A stretch of 38,748 nucleotides of DNA, taken from NCBI GenBank assembly GCA_002414505.1, contig DHZF01000094.1:358-39105 (forward strand). The letters are read 5' to 3'. The position numbers were made by a program, and so were the translations under genes. Origin of the DNA: Hyphomonas sp. UBA5111. Lineage in GTDB: Bacteria > Pseudomonadota > Alphaproteobacteria > Caulobacterales > Hyphomonadaceae. Under the pieces are notes generated by a model, which was not told where the DNA came from, made no database searches, and worked only from the letters and a program-made list of their open reading frames with translations. This document shows positions 1 to 7,091 of the stretch, in pieces; within the stretch, counting starts at the first letter, position 1; each line of letters starts with the position of its first letter.

Positions 1-36
1 AGCGCCACGGCGCCTGCCGCGCCGACGGTTCCGTGA
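1..36 (+). CDS. Possible C-terminal tail of an upstream gene (partial)
   Basis: Reading frame 1 from the first base is open for eleven codons and ends in TGA. It encodes an Ala/Pro/Thr-rich tail (SATAPAAPTVP). Such tails are common on phasins and on periplasmic or DNA-binding proteins of high-GC alphaproteobacteria, but nothing identifies the gene. With only eleven codons the open frame could be chance. The next 109 bases hold no recognisable gene. Confidence 0.25.
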   Translation, partial: SATAPAAPTVP

Positions 37-145
37 GGGGCCGGCTACGAGATACCCGGATGGCGAGAGCCAGTCCGGCTTTGGGTGCTGAAAATCCCTA
101 TTTTTGTATCTTTCAAGACGCTTTTAAAACCCCCATACACGCGCG

Positions 146-859
146 ATGCGATTCCTCCTCCTCTTCCTCCTCAGCCTTGAAATACTCTGGTTTGTCAGCC
201 CCGCTTCCGCACAGCTGACAAGCGGTATCTCGCGCCCCGAAATCACCGAAGGTGCCCGCTCGGTCGGGTATCGCGCCGCCTATGACCCGGACCAGAATGG
301 GCTCGCGCAGCGGATCCATATGGAGCACGCGCTGACGGGCTCGATCGCCGTGAGAGGCGTGATCCAGGCGCGCAAGACGGATTCCCGCGCTACTGATTTC
401 GATTACGTTCAGGGCGAATTGCGCTGGCAGGCCACGCCAGACGCCGCGCGCTGGGCTTCCGGTGTGCGACTGGACGTACGGCTGCGGGACAGAGATCGGC
501 CAGGCCAGATTGCGCTGCACTGGCTCAACCAGATCCAGCTGACGGACGAGATGCGGGCACGCTTTTCGGCCATTGCAAGCATGCAGACCGGATCCGGACG
601 CGAGTCCGGGACCTTCCTGCAAACACGGGGGGAACTCAGCCGGCGGCTGGAGGGCGGGGTCGATATCGGCGCGGAGGTCTACAACATTTATGGCCGGGCC
701 AGCGACCTCCTGCCGGTCTCACAGCAGAGCCATCTTGCGGGGCCGTTCGTCTCGCTGCCCCTGACCACATCCCTGACCTTGCGGACGAGCGCTCTGGTTG
801 GGCTGACGTCGGGGTCAGCGGATGCAACGTTTCGCGTTTTTCTCACACATGGGTTTTAA
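146..859 (+). CDS. Secreted beta-rich protein, possibly outer-membrane barrel; function unknown
   Basis: This 237-aa protein opens with a clear Sec signal peptide: MRF, a leucine-rich core, then SPASA before Gln23, so cleavage probably falls at about residues 22/23. The mature part has alternating polar and hydrophobic residues in short strands separated by Gly/Asp/Arg turns (for example around residues 80-120 and 195-237). It ends in FRVFLTHGF; a terminal Phe is the usual BamA recognition signal of outer-membrane beta-barrels. I see no catalytic motif and do not recognise the family. No strong Shine-Dalgarno precedes the ATG, but the signal peptide begins exactly there. The outer-membrane location is inferred from strand pattern and C-terminus only. 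Confidence 0.7.
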   Translation: MRFLLLFLLSLEILWFVSPASAQLTSGISRPEITEGARSVGYRAAYDPDQNGLAQRIHMEHALTGSIAVRGVIQARKTDSRATDFDYVQGELRWQATPDAARWASGVRLDVRLRDRDRPGQIALHWLNQIQLTDEMRARFSAIASMQTGSGRESGTFLQTRGELSRRLEGGVDIGAEVYNIYGRASDLLPVSQQSHLAGPFVSLPLTTSLTLRTSALVGLTSGSADATFRVFLTHGF

Positions 860-939
860 CGTCACAGAAGTCCCTCGCATCTGGCGGACCATTACGGTAA
901 ACGTGATTTTAATGCAGACAAAGGACGGGTAAGTCCGCG

Positions 940-1515
940 ATGGATCGCAACACCAAATTGGCAATCTCAGGTGCGGCGGTCGCAAGACGGGAACAGAAGC
1001 GTCAGGAAAACGGCGCCTCTGGCGGCAAAACCAAGAAGGGGACACTCATGCGCGCAATCTTCGGAATCTTCCCGCTGCTGGTCATCCCGGTAGCACTCTA
1101 CAATCTTCTCGCCATCGGCTTTGGCGGATCGGTCGAGATGGCCAATGAGTTCGGCGAAATCATCCGCGCGGATTCCGCGCCGATCCTGTCGCTCCTGAAT
1201 GACCGGTTTATCAGCCTGCCCATGATTTCCGGTGTCGACTGGGTCCTCACCAAGGGCGATGCGATCCTGTTGCTGGCGGTGGTCTTCCTGTTCCTGGAAA
1301 TTCTGAAATCGACCTCGACAGGCACGTCAACGATCATCAATCACGCCGTTTCGATGATCCTGTTCATCGTCTGCCTGATCCAGTTCCTGCTCTTGCCGAA
1401 CTTTGCGACATCCACCTTCTTCATCCTGATGTCGATGACCTTGCTGGACGTGTTGGCGGGCGTGGTCGTCACAATCGTCTCGGCCCGCCGCGATTTCGGC
1501 GTCGGCGAAATGTAG
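940..1515 (+). CDS. Four-helix integral membrane protein, unknown function
   Basis: This 191-aa protein has a basic, polar N-terminus (about residues 1-36, Lys/Arg rich) and about four hydrophobic segments near residues 38-62, 105-123, 132-152 and 156-180. It is therefore likely an inner-membrane protein with a cytoplasmic N-terminus. I do not recognise the family. A second possible start lies at Met37 (position 1048), preceded by a purine-rich GAAGGGGAC; the upstream ATG at 940 has weaker ribosome-binding potential, so the N-terminal 36 residues are uncertain. A strong terminator follows 22 bases after the stop codon, so the gene is probably the last of its transcript. Confidence 0.65.
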   Translation: MDRNTKLAISGAAVARREQKRQENGASGGKTKKGTLMRAIFGIFPLLVIPVALYNLLAIGFGGSVEMANEFGEIIRADSAPILSLLNDRFISLPMISGVDWVLTKGDAILLLAVVFLFLEILKSTSTGTSTIINHAVSMILFIVCLIQFLLLPNFATSTFFILMSMTLLDVLAGVVVTIVSARRDFGVGEM

Positions 1516-1537
1516 GCGCGGGGCAAACCGAATGCAG

Positions 1538-1567
1538 AAAAGGGCCTGCCAGCTGGCGGGCCCTTTT
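1538..1567. terminator. Bidirectional intrinsic terminator
   Basis: A 13-bp stem (AAAAGGGCCTGCC, loop AGCT, GGCGGGCCCTTTT) with one mismatch is flanked by T-runs on either strand. It lies between the convergent membrane-protein gene ending at 1515 and the phaR stop at 1578, so it can serve both. Confidence 0.85.
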
Positions 1568-1577
1568 TCGTTTCCGG

Positions 1578-2150
1578 TCAGTCCTTGCTGTAGAGATCCG
1601 AGAGCTGCTTCTGGATCGCAGCCATCTGGGCCTGCATGTTGGCCAGCGCCTCGGCCTGGTATTCCATCATCGGATTGAGGGAAGATGTCTCACTCCGGGA
1701 CTGTGCATTCTTCAGCGTCGGCATGAACAGTTTCATCGCCTCTTCGAACATGGACATGTTGCGCTTGGCCTGCTGCTCGAACATGTTCATCGGATTGGCG
1801 GCCTTGCGCCATTCCTTCTGCGCCTCGGAAAAGCTGTTCATCGACATTTCGAGATAGGAGGGCAGGAAAGTCTGGGCCCCACCGCCATAGAACCCGATCA
1901 ACTGTCGCAGGAAGTTCAGCGGCAGCGCGCCTTCGCCCTTTGTCTCGTTCTCGAAAATGATCTGCGTGAGGACCTGACGGGTCAGATCCTCTCCGGATTT
2001 CGCATCCCGCACCTCAAAGTCGCGCCCTTCCCGGACGAGCTCGGACAGATGGTCCAGCGTCACATAGGAGGAGGTCGACGTGTCGTAGAGACGACGGTTT
2101 GCATACTTCTTGATGATGATCAGATCGTCTGATCCATTCCCTTTGGCCAT
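1578..2150 (-). CDS. phaR: Polyhydroxyalkanoate synthesis repressor PhaR
   Basis: This 190-aa protein begins with the diagnostic PHB accumulation regulatory domain (about residues 8-70: IIIKKYANRRLYDT, then YVTLDHL). A second PHB_acc-type segment follows (about 75-115, with LPLNFLRQLIGFYGGG). The C-terminal half is helical and Met/Gln rich (MQAQMAAIQKQL), probably a coiled coil. In this family the protein binds both PHB granules and DNA, repressing phasin and its own gene until granules sequester it. Length is typical. It diverges from phaB across a 151-bp spacer that carries an inverted repeat. The phaC synthase and phaA thiolase are not in this window. Confidence 0.93.
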   Translation of the reverse strand: MAKGNGSDDLIIIKKYANRRLYDTSTSSYVTLDHLSELVREGRDFEVRDAKSGEDLTRQVLTQIIFENETKGEGALPLNFLRQLIGFYGGGAQTFLPSYLEMSMNSFSEAQKEWRKAANPMNMFEQQAKRNMSMFEEAMKLFMPTLKNAQSRSETSSLNPMMEYQAEALANMQAQMAAIQKQLSDLYSKD

Positions 2151-2186
2151 GTCCTGCCCTCTGCTTCATGGATTTGCGAAGCAATT

Positions 2187-2215
2187 TTTGTGCTATGCAA
2201 CAAGTCTGGCACAAA
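2187..2215. promoter_or_regulatory. Inverted repeat in the phaR-phaB divergent promoter region
   Basis: TTTGTGC (2187-2193) and GCACAAA (2209-2215) are perfect inverted arms around a 15-nt spacer. The octamer ATGCAACA also occurs twice in this gap (2195-2202 and 2248-2255). A DNA-binding regulator is encoded alongside, so autoregulation by PhaR is a reasonable guess, but the match to any known PhaR site was not established. Confidence 0.4.
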
Positions 2216-2301
2216 TTTTCCCTGCGACCAATGCGCTATTGCTATCGATGCAACAGAATGGCTAGCTGACCCATGTCAAACGACACGGGAGGAAATACGT
2301 G

Positions 2302-3027
2302 ATGACTAGAGTAGCTCTGGTCACTGGAGGCACGCGCGGTATCGGGCGAGCGATCAGTGAAACCATGAAGAACAAGGGATATGCGGTTGCAGCGAATTTC
2401 GCCGGCAACCAGCAGGCCGCGGATGAATGCGCCAAAGAACTCGGCATCAAATGCTACAAGTTCGATGTCGCGGATTATGATGCCGTTACGGAAGGTCTGG
2501 CGCAGATCGAAAAGGATCTCGGGCCGGTTGATGTCGTGGTGAACAATGCCGGCGTCACCCGGGATGCGCCATTTCACAAGATGACCCGCGAACAATGGCA
2601 GCAGGTCATCGACATTGACCTGACGTCTGCGTTCAATGTGACGCGCCAGGTCTGGGAAGGGATGCGTGAGCGCGGTTGGGGCCGCATCATCAACATCTCA
2701 TCCATCAACGGCCAGAAGGGCCAGTTCGGCCAGGCCAACTATTCCGCCGCCAAGGCCGGCCTGATCGGCCTCAGCAAGGCCCTTGCCCAGGAAGGCGCCA
2801 AGAAAGGCATTACCGTGAACACGGTCTGCCCTGGCTATATCGACACGGAAATGGTCCAGGCCGTCCCGGAGAAAGTCCTTGAGGGTATCATCGCGACGAT
2901 CCCGGTCGGCCGCCTCGGCAAGGCCGAAGAGATCGCCTCGATGTGTGCCTACCTCGCCAGCGATGAAGCTGCCTTCATCACTGGCGCCACCATGACGGTG
3001 AATGGCGCGCAATACATTGCGAGCTAG
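2302..3027 (+). CDS. phaB: Acetoacetyl-CoA reductase PhaB
   Basis: This 241-aa short-chain dehydrogenase carries out the NADPH-dependent reduction of acetoacetyl-CoA to (R)-3-hydroxybutyryl-CoA, the second step of PHB synthesis. It shows the cofactor motif TGGTRGIG (residues 8-15), NNAG (81-84), and the catalytic triad Ser134-Tyr147-Lys151. The segment NGQKGQFGQANYSAAKAG is typical of PhaB rather than of generic FabG. GGAGG at 2288-2292 precedes tandem GTG-ATG codons. I start at the ATG because it gives the family N-terminus MTRVALVTGG; the GTG at 2299 is an alternative. The pairing with phaR supports a PHB role over fatty-acid synthesis. Confidence 0.92.
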   Translation: MTRVALVTGGTRGIGRAISETMKNKGYAVAANFAGNQQAADECAKELGIKCYKFDVADYDAVTEGLAQIEKDLGPVDVVVNNAGVTRDAPFHKMTREQWQQVIDIDLTSAFNVTRQVWEGMRERGWGRIINISSINGQKGQFGQANYSAAKAGLIGLSKALAQEGAKKGITVNTVCPGYIDTEMVQAVPEKVLEGIIATIPVGRLGKAEEIASMCAYLASDEAAFITGATMTVNGAQYIAS

Positions 3028-4028
3028 AGGCTCAATGTAATCTTGCCGAAATGCTGCTGGCTGGCCTGATGGGCAAAGGCATCAGCGATTTCGGCAAGAG
3101 GGAAATCCTTGTCCAGCACAGGCTTGATGCCGTTGGCCTCGATGGCGGCAATCATGTCTTCCTGATGCCGGCGGGATCCGACCGTTATCCCCGACAGCGT
3201 GATGTTCAACGAGAACAAGGCCGCTGTCGGGACTTCCCCGGACACTCCTGTCAGCACGCCGATCAGCGAGATGTGTCCACCGGGACGTGACGCGGCAATG
3301 GACTGCGCCAGCGTTTCCGGTCCGCCAATCTCGACCACTTCATCCACACCGCGCCCGCCGGTCAGCGCCTTGGCCGCTTTGCCCCAGTCGGGCGTAGCCT
3401 TGTAATTGATGAGATGATCGGCTCCGAGCGCCTTCAGCCGTTCAAGCTTTGCATCTGAGGAGGACGTGGAGATCACCCGGCACCCGGCCGCCTTGGCAAA
3501 TTGCAGCGCAAAGATAGAGACGCCGCCGGTACCCTGGGTCAGCACCCAGTCGCCAGGCTTGACCTTGGCCTCGACCATCAGGGCGCGCCATGCCGTCAGC
3601 GCAGCGCATGGCAGGGTGGCGGCTTCCCGATAGGAATACCCCTCTGGCATACGCGTGAAAGCTGTTTCCGGCGCAGCAACCAGTTCAGCCCCGAAGCCGT
3701 CCGCACCATCGCCGGGCACGCTGGCAAAGCCTGCGGCTTCGATCTCGCCAGATTGCCAGTTTGGGAAGAACAAGGATACCACCTTGTCACCTGCTTTGAA
3801 CTTGGTGACACCTTCGCCAACCGCGACCACTTTCCCGGCTCCATCGGACATCGGAATACGTCCGTCCTCGGTGGGGATGCCGCCCATGACGACGACAAAG
3901 TCATGATAGTTCAGGCTGCTCGCATGGATGCGAACCAGTATTTCGCCTGCGGCCGGTTTCGGATCGGGCCGATCCTCGATGACCAGGTTTCCGGGGCCTC
4001 CGGGTTTCTTGACGGCTGCTGTTTTCAT
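3024..4028 (-). CDS. Zinc-free MDR-family oxidoreductase (quinone oxidoreductase-like)
   Basis: This 334-aa medium-chain dehydrogenase/reductase has an N-terminal GroES-like domain (about residues 1-130) and a Rossmann domain with TQGTGGVSIFALQ (about 164-176). The Cys/His catalytic zinc ligands of alcohol dehydrogenases are missing: the usual zinc-Cys region reads SSLNYHDF and the GHE motif is replaced by MSDGAG. It is therefore more likely an NAD(P)H-dependent enone or quinone reductase; the substrate is unknown. The start is ATG at 4028, preceded by AGGAGGAACACGTG, which drops 30 residues of upstream open frame. It is the last gene of a leftward run (SCP2-like, hydrolase, acyl-CoA synthetase, MDR), and its last 4 bases overlap the convergent phaB end. 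Confidence 0.85.
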   Translation of the reverse strand: MKTAAVKKPGGPGNLVIEDRPDPKPAAGEILVRIHASSLNYHDFVVVMGGIPTEDGRIPMSDGAGKVVAVGEGVTKFKAGDKVVSLFFPNWQSGEIEAAGFASVPGDGADGFGAELVAAPETAFTRMPEGYSYREAATLPCAALTAWRALMVEAKVKPGDWVLTQGTGGVSIFALQFAKAAGCRVISTSSSDAKLERLKALGADHLINYKATPDWGKAAKALTGGRGVDEVVEIGGPETLAQSIAASRPGGHISLIGVLTGVSGEVPTAALFSLNITLSGITVGSRRHQEDMIAAIEANGIKPVLDKDFPLAEIADAFAHQASQQHFGKITLSL

Positions 4029-4098
4029 CACGTGTTCCTCCTGTGTTTGCAGGAGGGGAGCTATGGCGCCCCAAGGGAAGTCAAGCGAGGCGCGAAAA

Positions 4099-5562
4099 CT
4101 AGACGGTTCCGGATTCAAGCCGATCAGCTCTCAAGGCCTTCCTCCGCACTTTCCCCGCATCGTCCCGGACAGGCTCGGACACATACTCGAAGCTTTTCGG
4201 GATCTTGTAGCGCACGAGGTGATCCGCAAGGTGCGCGGCCATCGAGCGATCCTCCACGGGACCTTCGGGGCGATCAATGATCGCATGCAGCCGCGCGCCC
4301 ATATCGTCATCCGGCAGGCCGATCACCGCAGATGACCTGACGCCGGGATAGGCATCAATCGCGGCCTCCACTTCGGCCGGGTAGATATTCGCCCCGCCCG
4401 ACAGGATCATGTCCGAGAGCCTGTCGGTGAGATAGAGATATCCGTCCGCATCCATCCATCCGAGATCGCCCAGACTTTCCCAGCCGCCCTCAATGGATTT
4501 CGCCTCGGCGCCGATGTAGCGGTATGTACTGCCTTGCCCCGTGAGAGGCCGGAGGAAGACTTCCCCGACTTCGCCGGAGGGAAGCGTCTCGCCCGTCTCG
4601 CCGACAATCTTGATCTCACATGCCTCAACGGGCCGGCCGACCGAGCCTTTGTGCGTCAGCCATTCATCTCCGCGGATCATGGTCGTGCCCTGCCCCTCTG
4701 TGCCGGCATAGAGCTCCCAGATCACTTCCGCGCCGAGCCAGTCGATGAAGCATTCCTTCAGCCATGCCGGGCAGGGCGCTGCGAGATGCCAGAGCGTTTG
4801 CAGGTTCGACAGGTCGTATCCGGTCCGCACGTCTTCAGGCAGCGCCCAGATGCGGCGCATCATTGTCGGCACCATATAGACGATATTGATCTTCAGCCGT
4901 TCCAGGGTGGCGAGGGTCTGCTCGGCATCGAAGCGCGTTGTGATGGCCACAGTGCAGCCGCGGAAGAGCGCAATCATGGCCCAGACGAACGGCCCATTAT
5001 GGTAGAGCGGGCCCGGCACCAACATGGCGCCCTGTTGCGGGATTTCCAGATAGGGCAGGTCAGTATCCCATGCCGCCGGTTGGGCAGAGACGATAAGCTT
5101 TGGCCGCCCTGTAGACCCGCCACTCGTCATCGCCTTCAGGGACGCGGCTGTAAGTTCAGGCAGGGCGTCGGATGACAGATGCGCGCCCGGCTCAAAACCC
5201 TGCGGGACGGAGGCTGTCTGTTCGTACACACCCGATTCGACACCGACGATCAGCGAGGGAGTCCCAAGTTCAATGATCTGGTCCCGTTCTGATTTTGGCA
5301 ATTTGGCCGATATGGGCTGGGGCGTAGCGCCCAGCTTCCAGACCGCAAAACATGCCGCAAAGAATTCTATGCCATTCGGCAGCGCGATCGTGACAAAATC
5401 ATCCTGCTGGACACCCAGCTCCGCATAGGCGCGCGCGAGACGATTGGTGCGCGCCTCGAACTCGCCCCATGTGACGGCTTCGCCCTCATGATCAATCGCA
5501 ATCCGCTCCGCCTGTCTTGATGCCCAATATGAAAGAATGCGTGATGTGGATTGGACTGGCAT
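4099..5562 (-). CDS. AMP-forming acyl-CoA synthetase/ligase
   Basis: This 487-aa member of the ANL (acyl-adenylate-forming) superfamily activates a carboxylic acid with ATP and CoA. Motifs visible in order are the P-loop TSGGSTGRPK (146-155), the A5-type motif YAGTEG (285-290), the WESLGDLGWMDADGYLYLTDR segment (361-381) with its ATP-ribose Asp, the hinge region DRLSDMILSGG (380-390), and the C-terminal catalytic lysine region GKVRRK (470-475). The chain-length or aromatic specificity cannot be read from the sequence. It lies 23 bp downstream of an alpha/beta hydrolase and 70 bp upstream of an MDR oxidoreductase on the same strand, which suggests a pathway releasing, activating and reducing an acyl substrate. 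Confidence 0.9.
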   Translation of the reverse strand: MPVQSTSRILSYWASRQAERIAIDHEGEAVTWGEFEARTNRLARAYAELGVQQDDFVTIALPNGIEFFAACFAVWKLGATPQPISAKLPKSERDQIIELGTPSLIVGVESGVYEQTASVPQGFEPGAHLSSDALPELTAASLKAMTSGGSTGRPKLIVSAQPAAWDTDLPYLEIPQQGAMLVPGPLYHNGPFVWAMIALFRGCTVAITTRFDAEQTLATLERLKINIVYMVPTMMRRIWALPEDVRTGYDLSNLQTLWHLAAPCPAWLKECFIDWLGAEVIWELYAGTEGQGTTMIRGDEWLTHKGSVGRPVEACEIKIVGETGETLPSGEVGEVFLRPLTGQGSTYRYIGAEAKSIEGGWESLGDLGWMDADGYLYLTDRLSDMILSGGANIYPAEVEAAIDAYPGVRSSAVIGLPDDDMGARLHAIIDRPEGPVEDRSMAAHLADHLVRYKIPKSFEYVSEPVRDDAGKVRRKALRADRLESGTV

Positions 5563-5585
5563 GGGGGTTCCTCGCTTGGGTCTTT

Positions 5586-6539
5586 TTATATGTCGGCGCG
5601 CCGGAGCAATCTCTGGAATCCTTCCCAGAATTCCTGACGACGCGTATCGGTTTCCATCAGGATTTCATGCATGGCGCCTTCAACGACCACATGTTCGCAA
5701 TCTGGCAGTCTGGCGCAAATCTTTTCGTGTGCGGCATTGTCGACCAGCTTTTCTTCTTGGGCTGATGCGACAAAGACCGGAATGGTCACCTGTTTGAGCG
5801 CCTTCGGCTTTGTGAACGTGTCGACGATGTTCAGGGATGCCCCGAGCCAGCCCCATGTTACCGGTCCCAGTTCGAGGTCAGGGCGCGCATCGATCAGCGC
5901 CCGCTGCATCTGCCAGTGCTTCTTGTCATGGGTGACGATGTTGGTCTCGAAGGTTTCTGGTGGACCGGGCTGGATGGCATAGTCGCCGGCCCGTCCGGTC
6001 GCACGCATCGCCCAGACGAGGTAGCGCATGCCGAAGAAGCGCGATTTCAGCCCCCACATCGGGGCACAGAATGCGGCCGCATCAACCTTCACCAGCCCCT
6101 GAGCAATGGCCGCCAGCGCGATGGCGCCTCCCATGGAGTGTGCGACCGAAATATACGGACGCGGCAGCCGGTCCTGCAATTGCTCCAGCCCGCCCGCAAG
6201 GGCGCCCATGAAGGTCTCGAACCGGTCGATATGTCCCTTCTTGGTGTCGTCCAGCAGGCGCTCCGACAGGCCTTGCCCCGGCCAGTCAAGAATGACCACG
6301 GCGAAGCCCATTGCCTGAAGCTCCCGTCCGACCTCGAAGTATTTCTCGATGAATTCTGTGCGGCCCGGGCAGACAATCGCGGTGCCGCGCGGATCAGACT
6401 TTGACAAGACCGGTGCCACGCAGGCCCTCAGGTTTCGTCCCTCACTTCCCTTGAACCACAGAATTTCTGCCCCGTCAGGCGGCGGGTTACCCGGAATGAG
6501 TACGAAGGAATCATCCTGAGTGTGGGGACGCGTCGTCAT
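5586..6539 (-). CDS. Alpha/beta hydrolase, lysophospholipase-like
   Basis: This 317-aa serine hydrolase shows the nucleophile elbow AHSMGG with Ser135 and an oxyanion region near CPGRTEF (57-63). The conserved strand VVILDWPGQGLS (81-92) matches the monoacylglycerol lipase/lysophospholipase group. A distal acid is likely in ASAQEEKLVDN, and the catalytic His in GAMHEILME. There is no signal peptide, so it is cytoplasmic. It sits between an SCP2-like carrier gene and an acyl-CoA synthetase gene, consistent with releasing fatty acid for activation. The precise ester substrate is unknown. Confidence 0.85.
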   Translation of the reverse strand: MTTRPHTQDDSFVLIPGNPPPDGAEILWFKGSEGRNLRACVAPVLSKSDPRGTAIVCPGRTEFIEKYFEVGRELQAMGFAVVILDWPGQGLSERLLDDTKKGHIDRFETFMGALAGGLEQLQDRLPRPYISVAHSMGGAIALAAIAQGLVKVDAAAFCAPMWGLKSRFFGMRYLVWAMRATGRAGDYAIQPGPPETFETNIVTHDKKHWQMQRALIDARPDLELGPVTWGWLGASLNIVDTFTKPKALKQVTIPVFVASAQEEKLVDNAAHEKICARLPDCEHVVVEGAMHEILMETDTRRQEFWEGFQRLLRRADI

Positions 6540-6558
6540 AAAGAACTTTCAATGGCAA

Positions 6559-6589
6559 GAAGCCGCCCAAGGTTTCCCCGGACGGCTTC
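6559..6589 (-). terminator. Hairpin between SCP2-like gene and hydrolase gene
   Basis: Ten-base arms (6559-6568 and 6580-6589) pair with one mismatch around an 11-nt loop; read leftward the stem ends in CGGCTTCTT. It lies just downstream of the SCP2-like stop codon. It could be a partial terminator or an mRNA-stabilising hairpin that leaves the first gene more abundant than the rest. The T-run is short. Confidence 0.5.
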
Positions 6590-6614
6590 AGAGATCAAGT
6601 TCGATCCAGCGAGA

Positions 6615-6917
6615 TTAGCTGAACTTCTTCATCAAATTCTGCAGCTGCATGGCAACAGACATGTCACCTTCAACTTTCAGCTTGCCCTGCATGAAGGCCA
6701 TCGTCGGGTCCATGGCGCCTTCGGAAATTTTCACGAAGTCGTCCCAGTTGACCTTGATGGTGGCGTCGGCATCGGAGTCCGAATTGTCAGCCTTGCCTGC
6801 AACGCCGTCGATGAACAGCTTGCCAGCGTCACCGAAATCGAATTTCACTTTCTTGGTGAAGTCGCCACCGGCTTCGACGGCAGAATCTGCTTTCGATGTG
6901 AGTTCTGAGAGATCCAT
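6615..6917 (-). CDS. SCP2 sterol-binding domain protein
   Basis: This 100-aa protein resembles a stand-alone SCP2 (sterol carrier protein 2) domain: VKFDFGDAGKLFIDG, a central acidic stretch, DATIKVNWDDFVKISEG, then DPTMAFMQGKLKVEGDMSVAMQLQNLMKKF, the family's C-terminal lipid-cavity signature. Such proteins bind fatty acyl-CoA, sterol or other lipids in the cytoplasm. The start at 6917 has AAGGAGG seven bases upstream and removes 22 unlikely upstream residues. It is the first gene of the leftward lipid run and is divergent from the acyl-CoA carboxylase beta subunit, so both probably share a regulatory region. Confidence 0.92.
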   Translation of the reverse strand: MDLSELTSKADSAVEAGGDFTKKVKFDFGDAGKLFIDGVAGKADNSDSDADATIKVNWDDFVKISEGAMDPTMAFMQGKLKVEGDMSVAMQLQNLMKKFS

Positions 6918-6982
6918 TGAATTCCTCCTTAAATGGACTTGAGCCGATAAAGCCGCCCCTTCAGGCAGATTGCAAGCCCGCA

Positions 6983-7004
6983 TGCTTCAGATTTGCTTGA
7001 AGCA
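6983..7004. promoter_or_regulatory. Inverted repeat in SCP2/carboxylase divergent promoter
   Basis: TGCTTCA (6983-6989) and TGAAGCA (6998-7004) form perfect 7-bp inverted arms with an 8-nt spacer. The element lies in the 174-bp gap between two divergent lipid genes. It is operator-like but of unassigned regulator. Confidence 0.4.
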
Positions 7005-7013
7005 ACTCAGTTG

Positions 7014-7033
7014 TTTGCAGCGCGGATTGCAGG
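7014..7033 (+). promoter_or_regulatory. TTGCA direct repeats, PccR-like candidate site
   Basis: TTTGCAGC and ATTGCAGG are spaced by exactly four bases upstream of an acyl-CoA carboxylase beta gene. From memory, the short-chain fatty acid regulator PccR of Rhodobacter recognises two TTTGCAAA-type half-sites separated by four bases near propionyl-CoA carboxylase genes. The halves here match at 6/8 and 5/8 positions, so this is suggestive only. Confidence 0.3.
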
Positions 7034-7091
7034 GTTTCCGGATCGAAACACATCTTGACCTAGCGTAGCGGAAGCATGGAACCTGACCAGC

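Noticed and set aside
3501..4280. 259-codon plus-strand frame across the MDR gene start and acyl-CoA synthetase end
   Set aside because: It overlaps two identified genes, and the sequence lacks any family resemblance.
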